DNA from: Paracoccaceae bacterium
GTDB lineage: Bacteria; Pseudomonadota; Alphaproteobacteria; Rhodobacterales; Rhodobacteraceae
Assembly (NCBI GenBank): GCA_024742405.1
Contig: JANSYP010000003.1
Coordinates: 248,001-312,000, forward strand
Length of the DNA: 64,000 nt
Direction of reading: 5' to 3'
Position numbers and translations under genes: made by a program. The notes beneath the pieces were generated by a model. That model saw only the letters and a program-made list of their open reading frames with translations, searched no databases and had not been told where the DNA came from. Positions 45,134 through 53,960 of the stretch are shown one piece after another; positions within the stretch are counted from its first letter, which is position 1; each line of letters opens with the position of its first letter.

Positions 45134-46897
45134 GTGAACAAGCCGACGAAACTAGACGCCGCCAAAGCCGATCTGCCCAACCACAAGCTCTATGGCAGCG
45201 ACATCATCGCCGAGGCCCTGCGCGAGCAGGATTTTCCGTTTATCTGCCTGAATCCCGGGGCGAGCTACCGCGGCTTGCATGACAGCCTGGTGAACCACCT
45301 CGGGAACAAAACTCCGGAGATCATCACCTGCATGCACGAAGAGCATGCCGTCGGGATCGCTCAGGGCTATGCCAAGGTCACCGACAAGGCGCTGGCCGTC
45401 GCGGTCCATTCGAATGTCGGATTGATGCACGCATCGATGGGTATCTTCAACGCCTGGTGCGATCGCACGCCAATGCTGATTATCGGGGCGACAGGCCCGA
45501 TCGATGCGGCCAAGCGGCGGCCCTGGATCGAATGGATCCACACGACCGTCGATCAGGGCGGCATGGTCCGGGGCTATACGAAATGGGACGATCAACCCGG
45601 CTCTGCGATTGCGGCGGTGGAATCCATCCGACGCGGCGTGACATTGGCCAATACCCGGCCATCGGGGCCGGTCTATGTGAATCTCGATGTCAGTATCCAG
45701 GAAGCCGAGATCGCCACGCGTCCCGACACCGGCAATCCGGCGCATTTCCAGGCACCAGAGGATGCCGAGCCGCCGAAGGCCGCATTGGAACAGGCCGTCG
45801 AGATCCTGGCGAATGCAAAGCGCCCCTTCATCTTCTGCGGCCGCGCGACACGATCCGAGGACGGCTGGAACGACCGCATCCGGCTGGCCGAAGCGCTCGG
45901 GGCACGCACGACCACGCATATGAAGCTACCGGCCGGGTTCCCGACGACGCACCCGGCTTTCATCGGCGAGACGGGTTGGCGGCTCAAGGGACCGGTACTG
46001 GACGCGATCCATAATGCCGACGCCATCCTCATGCTCGATTGGCTGGACGCCGGGAACACGATCGACCTTGCCTTCCCTCCAGGTGCGGTCCGCCCGCCCA
46101 TCATCAATGTGTCGAACGATTTCCACATCCATCGTGGCTGGAACATGGATTATGGCGGGCTCCCGGCCGTCGACGTCACCATCCCGACAGTGACGGAGAC
46201 CGCCGTCAGCGCGCTTCTGGAAAGACTTGGGACGGGCGTGCCTTCCGCCGCTCTGAAATCCTGGGACGTCGCGGCACCCAGCGGGTCGGGACCAATCGGG
46301 CTGATGGATCTCGCCCGCGCCTTTCACGCGGCCAGCGCGGATCGCGAGATTTGCATCACGGGCCGCCCTCTGGGTTGGCCGCAAACCGCGAACGAGATCA
46401 CCCATCCGCTTGGCTTTCTTGGACATACAGGCGGAGGGGGGCTTGGCGCAGGCACGGCGATCGCGGTCGGCGTGGCACTCGGTCTGCGTGAACGGGGCCT
46501 CAGTCGACGTGCTGTCGCGATCCTCGGCGATGGCGACTACACGATGGGACTGACCGGTATCTGGAACGCCGCCACCCAGGACCTGCCGGTCCTGTTCCTG
46601 ATCGCGAACAACCATTCGTATTACAATGACGAAGACCACCAGATCAAAGTTGCCAGGCGCCGTGGCCGCCCGGAGGAAAACGCGCCCATCGGACAGAGGA
46701 TGCAAGGCCCCGAGCCCGATCTGGCCGGGCTCGCCCGGAGCCTGGGGCTAGAGGCGCCCGATCCCGTCACCGACCTCGCCAACCTTCCAAGCGCGCTCAG
46801 CACCGCGCTCGACCGTGTGGAACAGGGCGCGGCCTATGTCCTCGATGTGCGGGTGACAGCGGAGTATATCGGCGAAGCCATGGTCGATCTGTCGTGA
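45134..46897 (+). CDS. Thiamine-diphosphate-dependent decarboxylase-like enzyme
   Basis: This 587-residue enzyme belongs to the acetolactate synthase/benzoylformate decarboxylase superfamily. The catalytic glutamate lies in MHEEHAVGIAQGYAKVT near residue 70. The diphosphate site is GDGDYTMGLTGIWNA near 465 with the following IANNHSYYND. It probably decarboxylates or ligates a 2-oxo acid formed downstream of ring cleavage, but the exact reaction is unknown. It starts with GTG 45134 after AAGGAG, 23 nt behind the transporter gene, and overlaps the hydrolase gene by GTGA. A larger frame upstream is a shadow of the transporter. Confidence 0.82.
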   Translation: MNKPTKLDAAKADLPNHKLYGSDIIAEALREQDFPFICLNPGASYRGLHDSLVNHLGNKTPEIITCMHEEHAVGIAQGYAKVTDKALAVAVHSNVGLMHASMGIFNAWCDRTPMLIIGATGPIDAAKRRPWIEWIHTTVDQGGMVRGYTKWDDQPGSAIAAVESIRRGVTLANTRPSGPVYVNLDVSIQEAEIATRPDTGNPAHFQAPEDAEPPKAALEQAVEILANAKRPFIFCGRATRSEDGWNDRIRLAEALGARTTTHMKLPAGFPTTHPAFIGETGWRLKGPVLDAIHNADAILMLDWLDAGNTIDLAFPPGAVRPPIINVSNDFHIHRGWNMDYGGLPAVDVTIPTVTETAVSALLERLGTGVPSAALKSWDVAAPSGSGPIGLMDLARAFHAASADREICITGRPLGWPQTANEITHPLGFLGHTGGGGLGAGTAIAVGVALGLRERGLSRRAVAILGDGDYTMGLTGIWNAATQDLPVLFLIANNHSYYNDEDHQIKVARRRGRPEENAPIGQRMQGPEPDLAGLARSLGLEAPDPVTDLANLPSALSTALDRVEQGAAYVLDVRVTAEYIGEAMVDLS

Positions 46898-47703
46898 GCC
46901 AGATGCCGAAACGGTCGTCGACGGCCAAAGCTCCCGATAGAACCTCGCTCCGCTACGCTGTCTGGGGCCCTGAGAGCGCGAGCAAGCGCGCAGCGCTCGT
47001 CCACTCCCTGGCGATGACGGCTGAGTTCTGGGAGCCGACGGTGGCGGCGCTCGGCACCGATTGGCAAGTCCTTGCGCTGGATTGCCGCGGACACGGCGCA
47101 TCCGGCAAACCGGACGGTCCATACTCAGTCGAGCTCTTTGCCGACGACCTCGCATCCGTGCTCGACCACGCAGGCTGGGAGAAGGCGATCGTCGGCGGCG
47201 CCTCCATGGGAGGATGTGTAGCGCTCGCGTTTGGCCAGCGACATGCCGAACGTGCCACGGGTCTCGCCCTGATCGACACCACCTCCTGGTACGGAGAGGA
47301 CGCGGAGAAAAACTGGGAAACGCGCGGACAAAAGGCCCTGGCGGACGGTATGGCCGCCTTGACGGAGTTCCAGCAGACCCGCTGGTTTTCGGATGCCTTC
47401 CGGTCGGAACATCCAGATGCCGTTCAGGACGCAATCGACGTCTTCGTTGCCAACGATGTGGCCGCCTATCTTGAAACCTGTCGCATGCTCGGTCGGTGCG
47501 ACATGCGCGGCGCCACCTCGACCTTCACCTTTCCCGTGGAGATCGTGGTCGGCGAAGAAGACTACGCAACACCGGTCGAGATGGCCAAGGCGATGGCGCG
47601 CCAGATACCGCAGGCGAAGCTGGAAGTTCTCGAGAGCGCACGTCACTTCACACCGCTTGAAGTGCCCGACAGGATCGCTGCCTGTCTCAAGCGATTGGCC
47701 TGA
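46894..47703 (+). CDS. Alpha/beta hydrolase
   Basis: This 269-residue hydrolase resembles 3-oxoadipate enol-lactonase (PcaD-like) and related enzymes. The nucleophile elbow is GGASMGGCVAL near residue 105. DCRGHGASGKPDGPYS lies near residue 67, the acid is probably in VVGEEDYATPVEM and the catalytic histidine in SARHFTPLEVP. It overlaps the preceding gene by GTGA. It may hydrolyse a lactone, a C-C bond or an ester intermediate of the same pathway. It ends the plus-strand arm of the locus. Confidence 0.82.
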   Translation: MSQMPKRSSTAKAPDRTSLRYAVWGPESASKRAALVHSLAMTAEFWEPTVAALGTDWQVLALDCRGHGASGKPDGPYSVELFADDLASVLDHAGWEKAIVGGASMGGCVALAFGQRHAERATGLALIDTTSWYGEDAEKNWETRGQKALADGMAALTEFQQTRWFSDAFRSEHPDAVQDAIDVFVANDVAAYLETCRMLGRCDMRGATSTFTFPVEIVVGEEDYATPVEMAKAMARQIPQAKLEVLESARHFTPLEVPDRIAACLKRLA

Positions 47704-49184
47704 TGCGCACGGTCTCTGACACGGTTGTCGGCTCTGGGATCGTGCGATTTATCGCAAGGCAACCAGAGACCAGACCCAACGTTCCTGCCTTCAGTTCGAT
47801 GGTTTTGTCCGGCCTGATAGACTTCAGAAACGTCCTGTCGTGACCGACCATCAGCATGGCTCCGTCATAGGCGGTGTGCGCTGATCCCAGGGCGGCGATC
47901 CCGTACAGATCCAGTTGGTTGGTCGGCTCGTCGTGGATCGAAAGCATGGGCTGCAGCGTCGAGCCGAGGCTCGCGCGCAATCGCTCTCCGCCGCTCAAAT
48001 CGCCTGCATGCAACAGCGGGTCCGTCGCCCGGGAACCAAATCGGGCGAGCGCAGAATAGTCCATACGCGCATCGGCCGACGGGTTGAGACAGAGAAACTT
48101 GTCGCGCAGGCTGCAGGCGCGCCTGAGCATCCCCAAATGCTGACCCAGCATCGCAAAGGGAACCGTAAGCGCCACCTTGCCAGATTGGGGCGGTATCCGT
48201 TCCGCGATCAGCTTCAGAAGCATTGTCTTGTCGCTGCTATTCGGTCCAGCGACAACGAAGCGTACCGGGCCTCACACCGTCATCGACAGATCCTCGATCG
48301 TCGGACGCGCCGGATCATGGCCGCCGGTCAGGCCCTAGACTCGCAGCACCATTTTGCCTGCCGGCAGGCCGGTCGGAGGAATGTCCATGTCGACAGGCTG
48401 CAACAGCTCGATCTTGTCGCGCGCCGCGGAAAACGCTTCCTGCGCGGCGTCGCGGGTTGCATCTCGCAGGCGGGCGCCTGCGCCGCCAGTTGCTTCGTCC
48501 CGGCCTTTGGCAAGGTCGAGCAGTGCCTTGGGCTGATCGCCTTTCGCGCGCGACTTGTGCCACGCACTGTCCTTGCGCGCCTTTCGCTCGCTGGCCTGCC
48601 GCGCGCGGCGGACAGTCTCGGCATGCACTTTCTCTGCATCGGCGGCGGCGCGCTGTGCGGCGTGCAGTTCAGTCTCCTTACGCCAGCGGAAGGCATTGTA
48701 GTTCCTGCCGTACCGGGCAGCGCCACGCGTTGTCAGTTCCAGAGTGGCGTCCGTTTTCGCCAGCAGTTCGAAGTCACGGCTGACAATCATCGCACTTCCT
48801 GCCCAACTCCGCAGAAGGTTGATCGCCGCCCTGCGTCCAGCCCGGTCGAGACTGTTCGTCGGCTCGTCCGGCAGCAGGATGTCGGGCTCGGCGAAGTTCA
48901 GCGCAGCCAAGGCCGCACGACTTCGCTGCCCAACCGGCAATCTGTTCAACTTGGTATATGGACGGGTAGAAAGTTCGGAGCGCGACCGTGCCAGAGCATT
49001 GCACGCGGCCCAACGCCGGATGCAGGTCGCCAGGGATCAGGCGCAACCGCGCGCTTTTGCCCGCTCCGTAGCGACTGACTGTTCCGGTGCGCTCGGCACC
49101 AAAGGTCAGATTGAGATCGGAGAAGAGCTGTGCGCCGTCAGACGTGAACCACGAATGATCGGACAGAGGTACAGATTCAGGCAT
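47687..49184 (-). pseudogene. Broken ABC-F family ATPase
   Basis: Pieces of one ABC-F protein (Uup/YheS-like, two ATPase domains, soluble) appear in order on the minus strand. The first domain reads TSDGAQLFSDLNLTFGAER near 49130. A frameshift near 48950 leads to PVGQRSRAALAALNFAEPDI, then LLPDEPTNSLDRAGR. A charged linker helix follows and ends at a stop near 48337. After another stop near 48270 the second domain follows, with a degraded Walker A (GPNSSDKT) and an intact-looking LSGGERLRASL and DEPTNQLDLYG. At least one frameshift and two stops make it non-functional. It converges with the hydrolase gene. Confidence 0.85.
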
Positions 49185-49389
49185 GGATAGGTACTTCTCG
49201 CAACGAAACCGAGAGAGTGAAGGCGGCGAGGACTTGATCCATGGTGCAGGCATCTTCGATCATTGCGGCCTTTCGGGATAGGGACGACCGCTCCAACTCT
49301 CAAGACTCTCTGCGATGTTGGGCAAAGGCTGGCGACCAAGCGTAACGTGTGGTTGGGCCGGTCCTGCCGGGATCTGGACCAGGCCGAGA

Positions 49390-50330
49390 GCGTTCTTCAG
49401 CGAGGGATGCGAAGAGCAGCCGAGATCGCGGCCCGAAGAAGCAACTCGCCAAGCTCGCGGCAGAGCGCGACGTACAAGTTGGGGCGACTGCTGGTTACGC
49501 TACCCCATCGAGAAAACTCCGGCGACACATGCGTCACGCGAGAACCGTCGTGATATTCGATCTCGTCGCGAAGCACAGACACATCTGGCCTGTCATTTGG
49601 TTGTGCGCGGTGCTGGGCGCCTCGCGGTCGGGCTTCCACGCATCGCCCGGAAGGCCGATCAGCGACCGGGCAGCCCATGATACGACGCTCGTCATCGCGA
49701 CCGACAAGAGCTTCGAGGCCAGCGGTCGCACGTGCGGCGCCCGTCGCGGCCGATCGCGCCTGGCATGACCTGCTAGACGAAGGGAGCTCCCGCAGGCTGC
49801 ACCGGATCGAACGGCGGACGCGGCAGAACGCGATGTGACCGCGATTTCGACGCTGACAGGTCGCACAGAAGTCGCTGGCCGACGTCATCTCCATCTGGAC
49901 CGCAGCGGGCTGGCTGCATGTCGCCGTCGCGCTGGACCTGTTTTCCCGGCGCGTCATCGGCTGGTCCATGAAGGCGGACCGGAATTCATCACGGGTCATG
50001 GACTCGCTGACAGTGGCCGTTTGGCGGCGTGGGAAGTCCTGCGCGCTGCCGGACCTCTCGGACCAGGCGCGCAATACACCAGCGCAATGCTTCAGCGCCT
50101 GCTCCTCGGCCCCGGCATCACGTACCCGATGGGCCGGACGGACAACGTTTACGCCTCCTCGGCGATGGAGAGCTTCCTCTCTTCGTTGAAGACCGAGCGG
50201 ACGGCCCGCAAGGCCTACCGTAAGCGCAATTCGACTTCCGCCGTTCTGTTCGACCACACCAAGCGCGTCCACAACCCACGGCGTCGGCAGTCCAAGGCGG
50301 GCTATCGAAGCCCCATAGTGCTGCGGTAAC
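49390..50330 (+). pseudogene. Decayed IS3-family transposase (orfB type)
   Basis: IS3-type DDE transposase segments occur in order with frameshifts. They are VAKHRHIWPVIWLCAVLGAS, then RSGFHA, near 49570; SFEASGRTCGARR near 49710; a degraded catalytic-core start near 49870; FSRRVIGWSMKADRNSSRVM near 49945; and finally NVYASSAMESFLSSLKTERT, then HNPRRRQSKAGYRSP, near 50150-50320. No continuous frame remains. It lies directly beyond the broken ABC-F gene. Confidence 0.85.
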
Positions 50331-50439
50331 GCGCGATGCAAACCTATATTGCTATCCATCAAACCAGACGTAGGCCGAAAGCATCTTATGTGCCGCCAGT
50401 CCGAACGTGCTCTGGGCTCGTTCACGTGGCGCCATTGGT

Positions 50440-50655
50440 CCAGGCGCAATGGAGGACGACATTGTCTACGTCCCAGACTAGACCGGGTTTATGCATCTGG
50501 ACATCGCCCTTGACGTGTTCTCTCACAGGATCGTCCGCTGGGCCGTGGAGACGACCCAGCTTGTTCTCAGCGCAAAGACAGTGGCGATCTGCCAGGGGAC
50601 GCTTTCGGATAGAATCAAACACAGCGACCAACGCTCTAAGTACGGGGCCAAATAA
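50440..50655 (+). pseudogene. Second IS3-type transposase fragment
   Basis: A forward reading MEDDIVYVPD, a stop, then TGFMHLDIALDVFSHRIVRW and, after a shift, LVLSAKTVAICQGTLSDRIK with HSDQRSKYGAK matches the catalytic core of IS3-group orfB, usually [28 protein letters not shown] and HHSDQGSQYTS. Only the core remains. Confidence 0.7.
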
Positions 50656-51263
50656 GCTGGCGCACCGACGGCAAGCGGTTCCTCCGGTCGTCAATTGCAC
50701 GAGCTCAAAGAACAGCTTCCGGATGAGGAACACCTTGCCACGGATGGCTGACAGGTTCCACCGCATCCGGCAGTGCCGAAACCCCATCGCCCTCCGACCT
50801 CCGGCGGGTCGCCCCATTATCCCGGCCCGCATCCCCGGCCGAGGGGTGCGCGGCCAGTCGGAAATCTAGCCCTCCCGAAGACGCACCAGGTCGATATCGA
50901 CCTTCTTCTGTCTCATGCTGGACATAGCTCAGGGTCACAAACCGCGCATCGAGCTTGTCCGTGCTCTGGGGTCAGTCGGGAAACCCACTAGGTGCCATGC
51001 GCGGTCATACCGGCGGACGCTCTGCAGTGTCAGGCGGCATCAGGCGCAGATGCACCGCGACCAGGGCCAGGCTTTCAACATCCTCTTGGCTCAGCGCAAC
51101 ACGCAGTACTCCTTTGAAAAACTCTCGGCTTTCGCGCACTTCGCGCAGCGTAAATTTTGGCGGTGATTCCCCGTCTTGACCATTTCGCCCTGCCATGGGG
51201 CTCCGGTGGCGGTCGCGGGATCGAACCGAGCGAAAGACCCTATCAACCTTCTTTGAAAATCCC
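50656..51263. other. No gene recognised
   Basis: This stretch lies between transposase debris and the small minus-strand ORFs. I see only short frames without domains or ribosome sites. It may be further decayed mobile DNA. Confidence 0.35.
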
Positions 51264-51470
51264 CTACACAGCAGGCTCCGGCACCGCAATATCGACCCAT
51301 ACCCCACCGGACTGAAAGGTCAGCCTTGCGCCCTCCATCTCGATCACCAGTGCGCCGTCCGGGCCGCTCTCAAAGGTAAGATCGTGCTCACCTTCCGAAT
51401 AGTTCACGATGACGGTCATCAACCCCTCGGGACGGGTGGCAGGAAACAAGGTCTGAGTCCTCTCGTTCAT
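51264..51470 (-). CDS. Small hypothetical protein (68 aa)
   Basis: A 68-codon frame with plausible amino-acid composition and GAGAGGCG about 7 nt before its ATG. The product has alternating charged and hydrophobic residues (MTVIVNYSEGEHDLTFESG, then GARLTFQSGGVWVDIAV) suggesting a small beta-rich protein. I do not recognise a family. Surrounding DNA is decayed, so it may be a survivor or the end of a former operon. Confidence 0.4.
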   Translation of the reverse strand: MNERTQTLFPATRPEGLMTVIVNYSEGEHDLTFESGPDGALVIEMEGARLTFQSGGVWVDIAVPEPAV

Positions 51471-51561
51471 CGCCGCGCCTCTCAGAACGTGACCTCGCCG
51501 CTATGACCGATGATTTGGCCCGGCCGATAGCGATCGAATGGACATCAGGAGAAAACTCCGT

Positions 51562-51663
51562 TCAGGTATAGATCGGTCGTTCGTCGAAGCGATTGTCGAC
51601 AGTGTTGTAGATTTTTCCGTCGTCGAAGGCCCAGCCGACTCCGATCGCTGACCAGAATGTCAT
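51562..51663 (-). CDS. Possible small ORF (33 aa)
   Basis: A 33-codon frame beginning MTFWSAIGVGWAFDDGKIYN, with no clear ribosome site. The start mildly resembles small proteins of the FWTRIGVAW-DGKG type seen near mobile elements. It lies between the 68-aa ORF and a broken unknown gene on the same strand, and may be the remains of a longer gene. Confidence 0.2.
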   Translation of the reverse strand: MTFWSAIGVGWAFDDGKIYNTVDNRFDERPIYT

Positions 51664-51682
51664 TGGCTAGCCCGACCAGAGC

Positions 51683-52170
51683 TTACTGCAGACAGTATTC
51701 GATCCCGAGATCGTCGGCGAGATTAGCTGCCAGCGGCATCTCATTCCCATCCTGCAAAGTGGGGCGGCCCGGAGGAGTGACGACAAACTTGGTGTCGCGC
51801 GCTGCCCCCCCGCTGGATCAGACCGAGCGCGAGCTCTATTTTTCCGTCTAGTTCGACGCCCATTGTGCCGTAATCCTGATTCACGAGGAAATACACCAGC
51901 GTCGCCGGTCCGGTGAAAACGAAGTCGAAAAGCTTCTCGTCCTTGGTCTGGTTTGGATCGGCGCTCAGCGTCCGGCCAATCTGATTGTCGAGCGCCCGGC
52001 ACCTCAGCTCGACCTCGAAGCCGTCGTTGGTGGCGGTCTGGAAAGCACACCCGACGTTTCAGCGTTGGATCCGATGAAGAGCTTTGCGAACCCGCCGTCG
52101 ACGTAGGCGCGTGTGATCGAAGCATAGCAAGCCAGATCCTTGGTGGAGCGGCGCGATCAGACGTGTTCGT
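51683..52170 (-). pseudogene. Broken gene of unknown function
   Basis: On the minus strand a protein-like reading runs ITRAYVDGGFAKLFIGSNAE, then after a frameshift NDGFEVELRCRALDNQIGRT, DEKLFDFVFTGPATLVYFLV and NQDYGTMGVELDGKIELALG. After a shift at the seven-C run near 51805-51813 it continues TKFVVTPPGRPTLQDGNEMP, then LAANLADDLGIEYCLQ. Composition and hydrophobic pattern look genuinely coding, but I recognise no family. Two frameshifts are needed to join it. Confidence 0.4.
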
Positions 52171-52189
52171 TTTGAGTGTTGGTGCATGA

Positions 52190-52749
52190 CGGGCCTTTGA
52201 TCCACCGGGACGCGCTGCAGGTGCCGGCGGGACAATCAGGGAGGAGCCGGCTCCGGCCGAACCGCCGGTCATGTGTTCATCCCGGGCCCGTTCGATCATG
52301 TCTGCCACGAGGCGCCCCTCGTCCACACGCCCCCGCGGCCGGTGCCGTTGCATGGGGCGATGCCGGCCGAGTTCGCGGCAAACACGCCGCTCCGAGACTG
52401 CCACTTGTGTACGGATAGACTCAAATGCCGGCCAGGGGACGGGCGGGGCCGAGACGCGTCCCCGGGCAGCCTCGGCGCGGATGAACTTGGCATGCGTCAG
52501 GTCCGACACCACCCTCGTCAGCCAAGCGTTCTCCTTCTGCAGGCACTTCGGTTGGTTGAGTTGGCCGGTCCCCATCCCACCATCCTGTCGCCTCCAGCAG
52601 TCGTGAGTCTGCGCCGCTAGGCGCACCTCTCGGACCCCATCGACGCGCGCCACGCCTTGCCCGAAGAACACGCCAGCCCGACTCAGCTTCGCGCCAATTT
52701 CCTCGCGCTTATCTACCTCTTGCGCCATTCCGGCTTCTTCCTTCGCCAA
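52190..52749 (-). pseudogene. Decayed IS3-family transposase, minus strand
   Basis: The frame from 52749 reads like a mutated IS3 orfA: AKLSRAGVFFGQGVARVDGV, CWRRQDGGMGTGQLNQPKCL, QKENAWLTRVVSDLTHAKFI and RAEAARGR, then an orfB-like start with RGRVDEGRLVADMIERARDE. These match the usual FYRWRKEYGGM, KENARLRRVVSDLTLDK and DEDRLVADMIELA segments. Helix-turn-helix and core residues are degraded. It lies just beyond the otnC fragment and may mark the insertion that truncated it. Confidence 0.75.
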
Positions 52750-52882
52750 CCATCGAAGTGGAGCAGTTCAGATGCGCTTGCATCAGCTGAACACGCTTTG
52801 CGTCGCCTTCCAGACCGGGCCCGAAAGCCAGCGTTTGCAGGAAATCTACCGGCGCATCATTCTGGTTATGAGGGTCGATCAA

Positions 52883-53106
52883 ACTCCTGGTTGGTTTGTC
52901 GCCGTCGATCAGCGTGCCGGCGACGTCAAGTCGCGACCAGCACCCGGGATCGAGACGGCCGAAACCGGTGCCTTTGGGCGAGACGAGCAAGCCGCCGTCG
53001 TCAGTCCCAGCCGAGATATTGCCGGTTGATCCGTCAGTCAGGCCAAGTCGAAGTTCGATTAGACAAAGAAGCAAATCTGGTCGCGCAGTCTGGCCTCAAC
53101 GGTCAC
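52883..53106 (-). pseudogene. otnC: Fragment of class II aldolase-type decarboxylase (OtnC-like)
   Basis: Directly after the kinase gene, and overlapping its stop (GTGA at 53103-53106), a reading VTVEARLRDQICFFV starts in the OtnC style. After a stop and frameshift it continues LTDGSTGNISAGTDDGGLLV, then SPKGTGFGRLDPGCWSRLDV and IDGDKPTRS. This matches the class II aldolase/adducin start with its GS-GNIS phosphate site. All downstream metal-binding histidines are missing. The intact enzyme would decarboxylate 3-oxotetronate 4-phosphate. The gene is cut after about 75 codons and is dead. Confidence 0.75.
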
Positions 53107-53960
53107 GCGACCCTTTGTTTTGCCAGGGCATCGGCAAAGAAGATCTCGGTGCCGAAATTCCCGGATTTCAAGGTCAGTGCGATGTCGTGACCACCGGATT
53201 GGCAATAGGTCCACGGCACACCCGGTGCAATCTCGGCCCCGATATCCAGGCGGGCGGTGCCCAGAGCCTGGGTCACCGCGCCCGAGGTTTCGCCGCCGGC
53301 CATCAGCGGCATGTCGCAGCGGGCTTCGGCGATGACGGTCAGGTCATCGTCGGCCACAGCATCCACGACCACATGAGCGACCCCCTCGTCGCGCAAAGCG
53401 GCCAGCTGGTCGCGCAAAGCACCGGCCCCGCGGGCCACTGTCAGCCGGTTGGCCAGATCGACGGGTCCGGTGACCTGGGGCTCCAGCAATCGCACAAGAT
53501 TGCTGTCGCGCATCGGGGTGACGGGGTGATCTTTCATCGGGCTTTTGGCAAGCGGTTGTTCCCCGACGAAAAGGTTGCCCATGAAGATGGAGCGCCCATT
53601 CTCGGGGAAAGCCGGGCAATAGGTGGTCTGGTCCGTTCCAAGGGCCTGCATCAACGCCTCGGCCACGGGGCCGATATTGCCCTGTGCCGTGCTGTCGAAG
53701 GTGGAGCAGTATTTCCAGAAGAACCGCTGCGCGCCAGCTACCTTGAGCCAGTCCAGCGCTGCATGCGCTTGGGCAACCGCTTGCGGCACCCGGGCGGTCC
53801 GGGACTTCAGCGCGATCACCTCGAAAGGGGAAGTTGCAGCCGGGGGCTCGTCCGGAATACCAATGCGCAGGCTGACCCGCACACCCGCGCGCGCCAGCAG
53901 GCAGGCCAGATCGGTTGCACCTGTGAAATCGTCGGCGCTACAGCCAATAACCGTCGTCAC
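53103..53960 (-). CDS. otnK: 3-Oxotetronate kinase (DUF1537/OtnK family) with internal deletion
   Basis: The N-terminal 217 residues are a normal four-carbon acid sugar kinase N-domain (VIGCSADDFTGATDLACLLA, KYCSTFDSTAQGNIGPVAEA). The last 68 residues are a normal end of the C-domain (GGETSGAVTQALG, EIAPGVPWTYC, LTLKSGNFGTEIFFADAL). The reading jumps from MPLMAGG straight to ETSGAVTQAL. In complete enzymes about 130 residues separate these segments, so the 285-residue protein seems to be an in-frame deletion product (usual length about 420). The missing part includes much of the nucleotide-binding domain, so activity is doubtful. The start is GTG 53960, overlapping the dehydrogenase stop. Confidence 0.8.
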   Translation of the reverse strand: MTTVIGCSADDFTGATDLACLLARAGVRVSLRIGIPDEPPAATSPFEVIALKSRTARVPQAVAQAHAALDWLKVAGAQRFFWKYCSTFDSTAQGNIGPVAEALMQALGTDQTTYCPAFPENGRSIFMGNLFVGEQPLAKSPMKDHPVTPMRDSNLVRLLEPQVTGPVDLANRLTVARGAGALRDQLAALRDEGVAHVVVDAVADDDLTVIAEARCDMPLMAGGETSGAVTQALGTARLDIGAEIAPGVPWTYCQSGGHDIALTLKSGNFGTEIFFADALAKQRVA

